Positions 15,881 to 25,311 of a stretch of DNA of 64,000 nt are shown piece by piece (the first letter of the stretch is position 1; the number at the start of each line of letters is the position of its first letter). Source of the stretch: an uncultured Clostridia bacterium (GTDB lineage: Bacteria; Bacillota; Clostridia; Christensenellales; Pumilibacteraceae). Location: NCBI GenBank assembly GCA_947089425.1, contig CAMUKG010000005.1, positions 62,001-126,000 of the forward strand. Reading direction: 5' to 3'. The position numbers were made by a program, and so were the translations under genes. The notes below the pieces were generated by a model. That model had not been told where the DNA came from. It saw only the letters and a list, made by a program, of their open reading frames with translations, and did not search any database.

Positions 15881-16591
15881 ATGCGCTATAACGGAACCGA
15901 CGTTTTTTGCAAAGGAAGCGGAGACGGAAAAAACGCGGTCGTGCTGTTGCATGGTTGGGGCGCGTCGAGCGACGCCATGAACGGCATATTCGATTATTTG
16001 GCTCGTTGCGGCAGAACTGTGTACGCTTTGGATTTTCCCGGTTTCGGCAAAAGCGATTTTCCGCCAGAAAGTTGGGGAATATACGATTATGCCGATTGCG
16101 TGCAGTATGCGCTCGGAGAGTTGGGGCTTATAAAGCCAACGCTCATAGGGCACAGCTTCGGCGGAAGAGTGTCGCTTATTCTCGGCGCCCGCAAAGTCGC
16201 GGGCAAATTGGTGCTCGCGTCGTCGGCGGGCTTAAAGCCCAAGCCGTCGCTCAAAAAAGCGATTGCCATACGAAAATATAAGGCGGCTAAAAGGCGGGGC
16301 AAAGCTCCCGAAAATGCGGGAAGCACCGATTATGCGGCTCTTTCGCCCGCTATGAAAAAAGTGTTTGTGCGAGTGGTGAATACTCATCTCGATTCGCTGT
16401 TGCCCAAAATAGACGTTCCAACGTTGCTGTTTTGGGGCAAAGAGGATAGAGAAACGCCGCCGTATATGGCGCGCAGATTTCACAAACGTATTCATGACAG
16501 CGGACTTATTATGCTCGAAGGGGCGGGACACTTTGCTTATGCCGAACGTAGCGACGTGTTTAATGCGGCGGTTAAGGTATTTACCGAATGA
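15881..16591 (+). CDS. Alpha/beta hydrolase
   Basis: This 236-residue alpha/beta-fold hydrolase has an oxyanion-hole HGWG, the nucleophile elbow GHSFGG, a catalytic Asp in GKEDRETP and the His in GAGHFAYAE. No signal peptide is seen. It is followed 18 nt later by the membrane-anchored MurF-like ligase, so a role in envelope metabolism is possible. The substrate is unknown. Confidence 0.85.
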   Translation: MRYNGTDVFCKGSGDGKNAVVLLHGWGASSDAMNGIFDYLARCGRTVYALDFPGFGKSDFPPESWGIYDYADCVQYALGELGLIKPTLIGHSFGGRVSLILGARKVAGKLVLASSAGLKPKPSLKKAIAIRKYKAAKRRGKAPENAGSTDYAALSPAMKKVFVRVVNTHLDSLLPKIDVPTLLFWGKEDRETPPYMARRFHKRIHDSGLIMLEGAGHFAYAERSDVFNAAVKVFTE

Positions 16592-16609
16592 TACGGAGAT
16601 AAAAGAGAT

Positions 16610-18217
16610 ATGTACTATGCTTTGATATGCGGATTCAGCGTGGCGAGCGCGGTGCTTCTAACGGTTATGGGTTTCAAAATAATGCAAATCCTGCAACTGT
16701 CGTCTTACCGTGTGCGCGGGCTGTTCGAATGGTTTAAATCGACGAAAGCCGATTATATCGTCAGATATTTTTCGGTCGCATTCTTTTCGGTTGTGTGTAT
16801 GCTCGTATACACTGGGTGCTTCGGAGCGGTCAAATACGCCGCTATTCGCTATCTCGGTTTGCTGTTTTACTTTTTGAGTATTGCGGTGTTTGTTTGGGTT
16901 ACGGCAAAACAAAAGAAAAAAACTCCGCTTAAAATTACGCGCCGAATAGTGCGTTTGAGTATATTGTCGGCAATTCTGTTTTGCGGAGCTTCGTTCGGAC
17001 TATTTATGCTCGGAGAACGCACTTTCCTTAAAAATAACATTCGTTACAGCTTGGTGGGGCTATTGCCGCTGTTTGTGCCGCTTATCGTTTTGCTCGCTTA
17101 TTATATAGTGTTTCCGTTTGAAACTCTAAATAATTTGCATTACGAGGTTAAGGCGCGCAAAAAACTCGCCGCGAGAAAAGAACTTATTAAAATAGGCATT
17201 ACGGGGAGTTACGGCAAGACGACCGCGAAAAACATACTTGCCGCAATGCTCGAAGAAAAGTTCAGAGTGCTTTATAGCCCCGCAAGTTACAATACGCCGC
17301 TCGGTATTGCGAGAGTGGTTAACAATGAATTGAACGACGGGCACGAGGTGTTTATAGCCGAAATGGGAGCTCGCTATAAAGGCGATATTGCCCGTTTGGC
17401 AAAGCTTGTGTCACCGAACATAGGAATTATAACCGCCGTAGGGCGCCAGCATCTTGCCACGTTCGGTTCGGAAGAAGCGATTGCGTCAGCTAAATACGAG
17501 CTTGTGGAAGGGCTTCCCGAAAACGGAGTCGCATTCTTTTCGGCGGATAACGAAGGCACGAGGCGAATGTTCGAACGCGCATCCGTAGAAAAAGTTCTCG
17601 CTGGCAGCGAAGAATACGGCGGCGTTTCGGTGAGTTATTCAAACGTCGAATTCGGTCGTTTCGGAACGGCGTTCACTCTTTCATACGAAGGGCAAAACGA
17701 ACGCGCCGTAACCAAATTGCTCGGGCGGCATATTCCGTCGGTGATTTCGCTTTGCGCGGCGGTTGCGATTAAACTCGGCGTGTCGCTCGGGAAAATAGTT
17801 TCGGCGGTGGAAAAGCTCCACCCCGTAGAGCACCGTTTGCAACTGATAGAAAACGGCGACGTTACCGTGATTGACGATGCCTACAACAGCAACACGGAAG
17901 GCGCGAAAAATGCGCTCGAAGTTTTGAAAGCTTTCGAGGGGACGAGAATAGTAATTACTCCCGGTTTGGTTGAAATGGGCGACGGCGAAGAGGAAGCTAA
18001 TAAGACGCTCGGCGGAGAAGTTTTCGGGTGCGCCGATTACGCTTTCTTTGTGGGAAGCAGAGCGAACTCATTAAAATGCGGCGCTATGAGCGCGGGTATG
18101 CCCGAAGATAAAATAGCGATATGCTCGTCGCTCGATGAGGCCGTGAAAAAGTCGGGAGAGATTGCGGGCAAGAAAACAGTGCTTTTCGAAAACGATTTGC
18201 CCGATAATTTAAGTTAA
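16610..18217 (+). CDS. Membrane-anchored MurF-like Mur ligase
   Basis: The 535-residue protein starts with about 170 residues containing four to five membrane segments (for example around ALICGFSVASAVLLTVMGF and LVGLLPLFVPLIVLLAYYI). A full Mur ligase follows: ATP site GITGSYGKTTAKN, AEMGARYKGDIARL, HPVEHRLQ and VIDDAYNSNTEGAKNAL. These are MurF-type motifs (UDP-MurNAc-tripeptide D-Ala-D-Ala ligase). Canonical MurF is soluble; an N-terminal membrane domain is seen in some clostridial members. It may be the cell's MurF or a paralogue acting on a lipid-linked precursor. Confidence 0.82.
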   Translation: MYYALICGFSVASAVLLTVMGFKIMQILQLSSYRVRGLFEWFKSTKADYIVRYFSVAFFSVVCMLVYTGCFGAVKYAAIRYLGLLFYFLSIAVFVWVTAKQKKKTPLKITRRIVRLSILSAILFCGASFGLFMLGERTFLKNNIRYSLVGLLPLFVPLIVLLAYYIVFPFETLNNLHYEVKARKKLAARKELIKIGITGSYGKTTAKNILAAMLEEKFRVLYSPASYNTPLGIARVVNNELNDGHEVFIAEMGARYKGDIARLAKLVSPNIGIITAVGRQHLATFGSEEAIASAKYELVEGLPENGVAFFSADNEGTRRMFERASVEKVLAGSEEYGGVSVSYSNVEFGRFGTAFTLSYEGQNERAVTKLLGRHIPSVISLCAAVAIKLGVSLGKIVSAVEKLHPVEHRLQLIENGDVTVIDDAYNSNTEGAKNALEVLKAFEGTRIVITPGLVEMGDGEEEANKTLGGEVFGCADYAFFVGSRANSLKCGAMSAGMPEDKIAICSSLDEAVKKSGEIAGKKTVLFENDLPDNLS

Positions 18218-18221
18218 AAAT

Positions 18222-18240
18222 GCTCGGCGGTTTTGCCGAG
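18222..18240 (+). repeat. Short hairpin between the Mur ligase and SDR genes
   Basis: CTCGGC and GCCGAG form a 6 bp stem with a loop of six to seven bases. No T-run follows, so it is at most a weak pause or processing site. Confidence 0.35.
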
Positions 18241-18265
18241 TTGCGAAAATTCTGAGGAGAAACGA

Positions 18266-19018
18266 ATGGAAAACGAAATTGGCGCAAGGGTTGCTTTTGT
18301 TACGGGCGGCTCGGGTGCAATCGGTTCCGCAATTTGCCGAAAGCTTGCTTCTTGCGGATTTAAAGTAGGCGTAGGATATTTTAAACGTAAGCAAGAAGCG
18401 GAAGTTCTCGCGGACGAACTGTGCGGAGGCGGTAACAACGCCGTTGCGGTTAAGTGCGACGTAACCGATTATTCTTCGGTTGCAGCCGCAAAAAAGAGTT
18501 TAGGGCGTGCGTTCGGAATTATCGATACCGTTATAAATAACGCTGGTATTTCGGCATATAATTTGCTATGCGACGAAACGCCCGAAAACATAGCCCGCAC
18601 CGTGAATATAAATCTTTTGGGCGCAATATATGTGTGCAACGTTTTTTCGCCGGATATGGTTTCAAATAGGTTTGGGCGCATAGTGAACATTTCGTCGGTG
18701 TGGGGAGTTTGCGGTGCGGCAATGGAAAGCGTGTATAGCGCGGCAAAGGCAGGCGTAATAGGTTTTACTAAGGCGCTTGCTTCAGAACTCGCTCCCTCGC
18801 TTATCACGGTTAACGCGGTGAGTCCCGGCTTTATAGACACTCCTATGAACGCACGTTTTTCGGAGAAAGAGCGTTACGATATAATAGACGAAATCCCCGC
18901 GTGCAGAGCGGGCGTTCCCGCCGATGTGGCGGCAACCGTGAGCTTTTTAATAAGTCGCGAAGCCTCTTACGTTACGGGGCAGAATATAGCGGTATGCGGC
19001 GGCTATAAAAACGTATAA
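18266..19018 (+). CDS. Short-chain dehydrogenase/reductase, FabG-like
   Basis: The 250-residue SDR has the cofactor motif VTGGSGAIGSAIC, the NNAG motif, the catalytic Ser in VNISSVWG and YSAAKAG with the catalytic Tyr and Lys. The sequence is closest in style to 3-oxoacyl-ACP reductase. No other fatty-acid genes are adjacent, so substrate assignment is open. ATG 18266 is chosen because TGAGGAG lies 6-10 nt upstream; an in-frame ATG at 18233 has no such site. Confidence 0.85.
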   Translation: MENEIGARVAFVTGGSGAIGSAICRKLASCGFKVGVGYFKRKQEAEVLADELCGGGNNAVAVKCDVTDYSSVAAAKKSLGRAFGIIDTVINNAGISAYNLLCDETPENIARTVNINLLGAIYVCNVFSPDMVSNRFGRIVNISSVWGVCGAAMESVYSAAKAGVIGFTKALASELAPSLITVNAVSPGFIDTPMNARFSEKERYDIIDEIPACRAGVPADVAATVSFLISREASYVTGQNIAVCGGYKNV

Positions 19019-19043
19019 CCTATAACAAACAAGTTTATAAAAT

Positions 19044-19077
19044 AAAAAGTCTCCCGTTTTGTTTGGGAGACTTTTTT
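19044..19077. terminator. Bidirectional intrinsic terminator
   Basis: AAAAGTCTCCC pairs with GGGAGACTTTT around a 9 nt loop, with T-runs on both strands. It serves the SDR gene (plus) and the surface-protein gene (minus), which converge here. Confidence 0.85.
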
Positions 19078-19096
19078 AAAATGCTTGTAAACTTAT

Positions 19097-22000
19097 TTAG
19101 TCGTCGAACCTATCGATGAACGAATCGTCGGGTTTGTTTTCTTCGGCAGGAGCGGGAGATTCGGCGGGGGCTTCTTCGGCGCTCGCTTTATCTTCCGTTG
19201 CCGTAACTTCTTCGGAAGCCGATTTGTTGTTTTCGCTATTTTCGGTTTGGGCTGTTTCTTCCGTGGCAGATTCGCCGTTTGCCTTTTCTTCTGCGGGAGT
19301 TTCCGCTTCGGAAGTTTCCGTTATCGTTTCCGCCTTAGGTTTAGCCGTTTCGGTTACCGTTGTATCGTCGTCGAACGATTCGTATTGTTCGTCGGTTGAG
19401 CTCGTATCGATTACGGTGCTTACCTTTTCTTCTTCGTCGGCATTCTTGTTGTGCTCTTGATTGAGTGTGGCTCTACGGTCGTAAGACACGGTCTTTTCCA
19501 CAACGCCTTTTTTAGCCGCGTGCTTTTCAAGAATTTTACGGGTTACAAATCCTATAATCGCTATTAAGATTGCCACAGCGAATAGGATAGAGGGGATAAG
19601 CCACCATGCAAGTTCGCTCTTTTCGCCGCTTGTATTGTTATCCGAGTCGGTGTCGTCGGCGGGAGTGCTGAGGTCTGCGATAATGGAATATTCTTTTCCG
19701 TCTTTAACCGCCGCAACGGCTTCGTCGTAGGCAACGTTGGTTATATCGGTGTATGAAACGCTGTTTACGTAAACTTTGCCGCATGTCCACTTAGACGAGG
19801 ACGAAGCGTCGCCGAGCGCAAGCGCGAGCGATACCGACGACTCCGTGCTACCCGCTTTGATATAAAACGTATACGTTCTGAAATTCTCGTTAAGCACCGT
19901 TGCATTTTCGTCGGAGCCATATCTTATGGCTGTGTCTTTAATGTTTTTAAATGAGAAGTCGGTTCCGCTTAGCGATAGGGTAGCGCCCGCAGATTTATCG
20001 TTTTCGCGTTCGGCGTCGGATAGCGATACGCGAAGCGATACGTCTACTTTATAGTATGTGTCGGCTTTAAGAGCAATCGAGCCGTTATAAGAAATCGTCG
20101 ACGCCGCCGAAGCTTTGTTTTCGAGCATTAGTATTCCGTAGCCCGAACCGCCTTCCGAATTTTTAAAAGAATCGGTGACGGTGGAATCGTTGCCGGGACC
20201 TGCGGGGTCGAATATTCCGTAACGTACCGCCGAAGATTCGCCTGCGTCAACCGAAAGCTTCCAGTCGTAAGGATATTTAACGTAAGCTGTGTCGTAGGCG
20301 TCGAACGCGTCGAAATCAATTGTTTTAAAAGAATAAGCCGCTTGAGTTATTTGCGAGTTGCCATTGTGCTTTGCGTCGGCATAAGCCGTTTTAAATTCGG
20401 CAAATTTGGTTGCCGCACTCTTAGTCACCGTCGTTCCGTCGGAAGCGGTGTCGTCGGCAATGTCATGATACGACACGCGTTCCACAAACACGCGACCCGA
20501 CGATGTTTTGGTGTAGTTGCTTTGTCTGTCGATATTGCCGAGCCAAATTTCAACGCTGAGAGTGGTAATATCCGCCGAATTCGGTTCTATATAGAAAGTG
20601 TATTCTTTGAAACCGTCGGTATTCTTTATGTTTTCGATAGACGCTATAATTTGCGCGTCGTTTTTGAGAACGAGGCTTGCGCCGTAACCGTCTATTCCGT
20701 AAGCCCAAAGCGACACGGTTAATGCGCCAGGCTTATCGGCTGTAACCGTGAAGTTAGAGGAGCGGTAGCAGAAAGCGGTGGGAGTTTTGCTGTATAGCAT
20801 GAGAACGCTTCCGTCGCCGTTGCGGGGATTGATTATATTCTCGCCGAAATCTTTATAGTGAGCTTCGTAAGTTGCTTTGTCGGTGGGAATAATACCGCTG
20901 ATTATATCTTCTGTTTTAATGTGCGAGGCGTTCGACGAATAATCGGTTGTGCCAACGTTGTCGGGGGTGTATCTTGTCCAATCGGCGGGGGCGAGGGGAT
21001 ATGCGAAATCGTCGTATTTGCCTATTTGATAGAATTCGCCGTTAGATATTCCCGTGTCGGTAAAGTTACGGAAAGCGTTTCCGTTTGCGCCCGCCGCAGT
21101 GTCTATATCCACCGATGAACCGTTTCCGCTGTGTTTAGTGTATAATTCGGGAGCTATTTCTTCGATTGTAACGTTGTCGAACATAGCTATACCGCTGCTT
21201 TCGCTACCGTCGGTGCCGAGCCAGCATTCCACGCTCGCTTGGTAATCTTTGAATACCGACGCTTTTACGAAGATAGAGTGGAATTCGTAGCCGCCGCGCG
21301 ACTTATTTTCCGAATTGCCTTTGCAAGCGGTTTTAGTGTGGAAAAGGTTGTCGCCTTCGTATTCGTTGTCTTCTTCGTTGCGAATAACCGAAAGGGCAAG
21401 AGTTGCGCCCGCGCCGCTTCCGTCGTCTATATCTTGCGTTTTAATCCATGCCGAAACGCGGTAATAATGATAGCGTTTCAGTGTGAATTTGCCGGAGCTC
21501 ATGCCTACCGCAACCGAACGAAAATCGCCGTCGCGATAAGAGGAAAGCACCAAAATTCCGCTGTCGCCTCTTCTGTATTTTCCATAGGAAGAAAGCGGGT
21601 CGGACGAAAGGTGATAAACGTTGTCTTCGTCGAACGTACTGTTAGCGTCATACACGCCTAAGGGAAGCAAGTTGGGGTTGGTGTTTATAGCCACCTGTTG
21701 CCAACCGTTTAAAGTGGGTTCTTGCGCTGCTGGATTATAAAAATCAAGGTTCGAGCCTGTTTCGTCGGCAAGCGTTTTATCCGATTTGGCGGAATAGTCG
21801 AATTTTTTAACGTGTTCGGATTCGTTGGCGTTTAAAAATTCGGAAGGGGAAATTTCAAAAATTTCCACGTTGTCGAACAGGGCATATCCCGTTGCGGGAG
21901 CGTATTTGATTTCGTCGTCTTGGGTGAAGCAATCGCCAACTTGCAAGCTAACCGTTACCGATTGCGATTCGTAGGAAGACGACGCAATGAAGAACGTGAA

Positions 22001-22675
22001 ATCTTCCCAACCGTAGCGGTCGGCGGAATTCCAACCGTAATTGTTTGTTTCCGAAAGGGGATAAAGGTCGTCAACCGTGTTTATATTCGTAAAGGCTACG
22101 TTGTCGTCGAGTCCGTTAAGTCTTATAGCCGCGCCGCTGTCTTTTGTAAAACTTCCCGTGCGAACGGAAGCGCTCACTCTGTAATAGCGGTTTGCGTTAA
22201 ACGTAACGCTACTCGAAGTGTAACCGTATGCCGTTCCCGCCGAAGTTCCGTCGGGGCGTACGTTTATGAATAAGACGTTGCGATTGGTTCCTTCGAGCTT
22301 GTCCGCGCCGAAAGGGGAATCGGGAGAAACGTTGTCGGGGAACTCTTCTGGATAATCTTCGGTAAGCTTATAGCTGTTTTTGTTACTCGGATACGAATCG
22401 AGTTCCATAACGCCGCCTATTGCGGTGCCTTCGCCTTTTCCGTTAATTCCGCCGCCCGTCCAACTGTCGGGAGTTTTGGGCGCGGAACCCGTGCTCGACG
22501 AGAATTGATTGTTCGAAGGGTGCGTTGCAACCCGTTGAAACGATAAGTCTTCGGTTTCTTCGGCGCGCGCCCACAAGCCTACCGTACTTACGGAGGCTAT
22601 AACGCCGAGCGCGAGCGCCAAACTTATCAGCACGCAAAGAATCCGCGATGTGTTACGATTGAATGCTTTGTTCAT
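19097..22675 (-). CDS. Large surface protein with four repeated beta-sandwich-like domains, membrane anchor and acidic cytoplasmic tail
   Basis: This 1192-residue protein starts at ATG 22675, with AAAGGTG ahead, and opens with a signal sequence (ILCVLISLALALGVIASVS). The exported part shows at least four repeats of about 200-250 residues, each with a strand like YYRVSASVRTG (also YYRVSAWIKTQ, LTVSLWAYG, YYKVDVSLRVS). Each repeat ends in ALFDNVEIFEISP-like text (AMFDNVTIEEIAP, RVFVERVSYHDI, KVYVNSVSYTDI). This recalls carbohydrate-binding jelly-roll modules. A membrane segment (LIPSILFAVAILIAIIGFV, about 1022-1045) is followed by a 146-residue Glu/Thr/Ser/Ala-rich tail ending DDSFIDRFDD. It is likely an envelope glycan-binding or structural protein; no enzyme motif is seen. 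Confidence 0.75.
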   Translation of the reverse strand: MNKAFNRNTSRILCVLISLALALGVIASVSTVGLWARAEETEDLSFQRVATHPSNNQFSSSTGSAPKTPDSWTGGGINGKGEGTAIGGVMELDSYPSNKNSYKLTEDYPEEFPDNVSPDSPFGADKLEGTNRNVLFINVRPDGTSAGTAYGYTSSSVTFNANRYYRVSASVRTGSFTKDSGAAIRLNGLDDNVAFTNINTVDDLYPLSETNNYGWNSADRYGWEDFTFFIASSSYESQSVTVSLQVGDCFTQDDEIKYAPATGYALFDNVEIFEISPSEFLNANESEHVKKFDYSAKSDKTLADETGSNLDFYNPAAQEPTLNGWQQVAINTNPNLLPLGVYDANSTFDEDNVYHLSSDPLSSYGKYRRGDSGILVLSSYRDGDFRSVAVGMSSGKFTLKRYHYYRVSAWIKTQDIDDGSGAGATLALSVIRNEEDNEYEGDNLFHTKTACKGNSENKSRGGYEFHSIFVKASVFKDYQASVECWLGTDGSESSGIAMFDNVTIEEIAPELYTKHSGNGSSVDIDTAAGANGNAFRNFTDTGISNGEFYQIGKYDDFAYPLAPADWTRYTPDNVGTTDYSSNASHIKTEDIISGIIPTDKATYEAHYKDFGENIINPRNGDGSVLMLYSKTPTAFCYRSSNFTVTADKPGALTVSLWAYGIDGYGASLVLKNDAQIIASIENIKNTDGFKEYTFYIEPNSADITTLSVEIWLGNIDRQSNYTKTSSGRVFVERVSYHDIADDTASDGTTVTKSAATKFAEFKTAYADAKHNGNSQITQAAYSFKTIDFDAFDAYDTAYVKYPYDWKLSVDAGESSAVRYGIFDPAGPGNDSTVTDSFKNSEGGSGYGILMLENKASAASTISYNGSIALKADTYYKVDVSLRVSLSDAERENDKSAGATLSLSGTDFSFKNIKDTAIRYGSDENATVLNENFRTYTFYIKAGSTESSVSLALALGDASSSSKWTCGKVYVNSVSYTDITNVAYDEAVAAVKDGKEYSIIADLSTPADDTDSDNNTSGEKSELAWWLIPSILFAVAILIAIIGFVTRKILEKHAAKKGVVEKTVSYDRRATLNQEHNKNADEEEKVSTVIDTSSTDEQYESFDDDTTVTETAKPKAETITETSEAETPAEEKANGESATEETAQTENSENNKSASEEVTATEDKASAEEAPAESPAPAEENKPDDSFIDRFDD

Positions 22676-22758
22676 CTTGTCACCTTTCAGTAGTATTTGA
22701 TTCATTTAAGCAGATATGCGGGCGTCGTCAAAATTCGCCATATCGCATACATTATAAT

Positions 22759-22787
22759 ATTATATACTATACGGCTTATTTTTGCAA
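22759..22787 (-). promoter_or_regulatory. Promoter of the large surface protein gene
   Basis: On the minus strand TTGCAA (22782-22787), a 17 bp spacer and TATAAT (complement of 22759-22764) form a good promoter, giving a leader of about 77 nt. The rest of the interval up to 23020 shows no gene; it is A/T-rich toward 22860-22920. Confidence 0.6.
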
Positions 22788-23020
22788 ACGATTTTAAGCG
22801 ATTTAAGCCGTTTTTTCTATTGTTTTACAGTACAAGTGAAAATGCTTATAGGCAAAAAAGAGTTTACGGCAAGTTTTGCGTAAAGCATATTTAAATTTAA
22901 TGCGATACAAAAGACTAAACATGAGAGAATGAGGGGAAAATAGGGATATGCGACGAGTAGGCCCGATTAAACGCCGAAAGCCGTGATTTTTCGTTAGAAT
23001 TTTCGGAGAAGTATATAACT

Positions 23021-23389
23021 GTGAAAAAGAAAGCTCAAACGGTTGTTAAAGTGAGCGGAGGACTGCTTATAGGGTTTATAAACGGCTTTTTCGGCGGAGG
23101 CGGCGGAATGCTTTGCGTGCCTTTACTTGAAAAAGTTCTCGGCGAGCCCACAAAGAAAGCTCACGCCACAGCTATTCTCATAATTTTGCCTATAAGCGTT
23201 GCAAGCGCCGTAACTTATCTTGTGAACGGTTATTTTTCGCTTGCGGGAACGCTCTCTACGGGAGGCGGAGTTATAGCGGGCGGGGCGGCAGGCGCTCTTT
23301 TATTAAAAAAACTTCCGCCTTTCGTCGTGGGAATAATATTCGCTCTCATGATGGTGGGAGTGGGCGCGCGGCTTGCTTTCTTTTCTTAA
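23021..23389 (+). CDS. TSUP (TauE/SafE) family transporter, half-size, first of pair
   Basis: The 122-residue membrane protein has the TSUP N-terminal motif LLIGFINGFFGGGGGMLCVPLL and about three to four helices. Full TSUP exporters are about 250 residues with two homologous halves. A GTG start at 23021 has TCGGAGAA ahead. The second half-size gene starts 61 nt downstream, suggesting a heterodimeric carrier of sulfonates, sulfite or other anions. Confidence 0.75.
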   Translation: MKKKAQTVVKVSGGLLIGFINGFFGGGGGMLCVPLLEKVLGEPTKKAHATAILIILPISVASAVTYLVNGYFSLAGTLSTGGGVIAGGAAGALLLKKLPPFVVGIIFALMMVGVGARLAFFS

Positions 23390-23449
23390 AAGTTTGGGAG
23401 TTCGCATCGCGATTATGTTTTCAAAATGCTTGTAATGAGGTTATGTTAT

Positions 23450-23878
23450 ATGAAAATACTTATATTTATAATAATAGGTATAGTCGGCGGGATTATAGGC
23501 GGCATGGGAATGGGCGGCGGAACACTGCTGATTCCTTTGCTCACATTGTTTACCGAAACCGAACAGCATGTTGCTCAGGCTATAAACTTAATAGCGTTTA
23601 TACCGATGTCGGCGGTGGCGTTGTTTATCCATGCAAAAAATAGGCTTCTCGACTGCAAATATCTTCTCACGGTAGCGCTTCCCGCCGTTGCGGCGAGTAT
23701 ACCCGCGTCGTTACTTGTGAAATACGTAGGCGGGAAATCTTTATCCAGATACTTCGGCATATTTTTAATGATTCTCGGAATTTATCAACTTGTGTCTCTA
23801 ATTGTAGTTAAAGTCAGGAAACGAAAGAATCAGAGCAATAAAGACAAAATAAGTCTTTACAAAAGCGTTTATAAATGA
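23450..23878 (+). CDS. TSUP (TauE/SafE) family transporter, half-size, second of pair
   Basis: The 142-residue partner begins IFIIIGIVGGIIGGMGMGGG with the TSUP glycine motif and LLIPLLTLF, then further helices. ATG 23450 is chosen because GAGG (23437-23440) lies 9 nt upstream; in-frame ATGs at 23426 and 23435 lack a site. The C-terminus is basic (KVRKRKNQSNKDK). Each protein repeats the same half-motif, so the pair is likely a split TSUP rather than a frameshifted single gene. Confidence 0.75.
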   Translation: MKILIFIIIGIVGGIIGGMGMGGGTLLIPLLTLFTETEQHVAQAINLIAFIPMSAVALFIHAKNRLLDCKYLLTVALPAVAASIPASLLVKYVGGKSLSRYFGIFLMILGIYQLVSLIVVKVRKRKNQSNKDKISLYKSVYK

Positions 23879-24012
23879 TATACTTTTAAAGTATTTTTGA
23901 TTTTTGCCTGTTTTTACAGGTACACGATTGAAAAATACGAAAAATATTTGAGCGACTTTGCCGAAATAATTACGGCGCGTCGCTCGCTTTTCGGTTAAAA
24001 GGAGGCAAATTT

Positions 24013-25311
24013 TTGAAAACTTTTCCTCACGGAATTCATCCCAAAGGAAATAAAGAGCGTTCGGCAAACGTCGCCGTTGCCGAGTTTCCCGCGCCCGAAG
24101 CGGTGAGTATTCCGCTTTTGCAACATGCGGGCAAAGCGGCGGTTGCGAAAGTGCGGAAAGGCGATTATGTGAAAGCGGGGCAAAAAATAGGAGAAGCCGA
24201 AGGAGCAATTTCCGCCGCAGTGTTTTCGTCGGTTTCGGGCGAGGTGATTGCGATTGAAAAGCGCCCTACTGCTTCGGGACATTGCGAGCACGTTATTATT
24301 AAGAACGACGGAAAATACGAAGAAGAAAAACTCGCTCCGTTAAAAAATCCCGCTCCCGAGCAAATTGTGCGCCGCCTCGCCGATTGCGGAATAGTGGGAA
24401 TGGGCGGCGCGGGATTTCCTACGGCGGTTAAACTTGCTCCTCGCGATAAGGTGGACGCTTTTATTATAAACGCGGCAGAGTGCGAGCCTTATCTTACTTG
24501 CGATTATCGCATATTAAAGGAATATCCGCGCGAGTTTCTTATGGGCGCGCAATACATGGCTGCCGCTTTGGGGCTCGAAACGTTTTTCGTAGGACTCGAA
24601 GACAACAAAGCGGACGCGGCGGAAATACTCGATAAAGCGGCTTCGGACAATAATATTTGCGCAAAAATGGTACTATGTCACACAAAATATCCGCAGGGCG
24701 CCGAAAAACAACTCATATATGCCGTTACAAAACGAAAAGTTCGCGTGGGTAAGCTTCCCGCGAGCGCCGGCGTAATAGTGTGCAACGTGCACACCGCGCT
24801 TTCGGCTTTTTATGCGATAGAAAACGGAGAAAAATGCTATAAACGCATTGTAACCGTCTCGGGCGGCGGCGTGAAAACTCCCGCTAATTTTTGGGTTAGA
24901 ACGGGAACGCCTGTTTCCGCTGTACTCGACGCATGCGGCGGAATAGGCGACGCCGCCGTAAAACTTCTTATAGGCGGACCTATGATGGGGTTCGCGCAGT
25001 CTAACGGAGACATTGCCGTAACCAAAACGACGAGCGGAATACTGCTTTTGACGGCTGACGAAGCGAGCGCCGAAGAATCGGGACCGTGCATAAATTGCGC
25101 GAGTTGCGTAAAAGCGTGCCCTATGTCGCTTATGCCTGTGTATATAGACGCTTGCATTCTTTCGGGCGACGTGGGAGGGGCCGAAAAGTACGGAGCCATG
25201 AACTGCATAGAGTGCGGAAGTTGCGCGTTCGTTTGTCCGGCGCGCCGTCCGCTTGTTCAGAGTATGCGGCTCGCAAAGAAGAAAATCAGAGAAAAGGGAG
25301 GTAAACGATGA
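24013..25311 (+). CDS. rnfC: Rnf electron transport complex subunit C
   Basis: This 432-residue peripheral subunit oxidises NADH or reduces NAD+ in the Rnf complex. It has the NuoF-like NADH/FMN region (GGAGFPTAVKLAP, NAAECEPYLTCDYRI) and two [4Fe-4S] motifs near the C-terminus (CINCASCVKACP, CIECGSCAFVCP). The start is TTG 24013, with AGGAGG 8 nt ahead. It opens the operon rnfCDGEAB, the typical clostridial order. Confidence 0.96.
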   Translation: MKTFPHGIHPKGNKERSANVAVAEFPAPEAVSIPLLQHAGKAAVAKVRKGDYVKAGQKIGEAEGAISAAVFSSVSGEVIAIEKRPTASGHCEHVIIKNDGKYEEEKLAPLKNPAPEQIVRRLADCGIVGMGGAGFPTAVKLAPRDKVDAFIINAAECEPYLTCDYRILKEYPREFLMGAQYMAAALGLETFFVGLEDNKADAAEILDKAASDNNICAKMVLCHTKYPQGAEKQLIYAVTKRKVRVGKLPASAGVIVCNVHTALSAFYAIENGEKCYKRIVTVSGGGVKTPANFWVRTGTPVSAVLDACGGIGDAAVKLLIGGPMMGFAQSNGDIAVTKTTSGILLLTADEASAEESGPCINCASCVKACPMSLMPVYIDACILSGDVGGAEKYGAMNCIECGSCAFVCPARRPLVQSMRLAKKKIREKGGKR

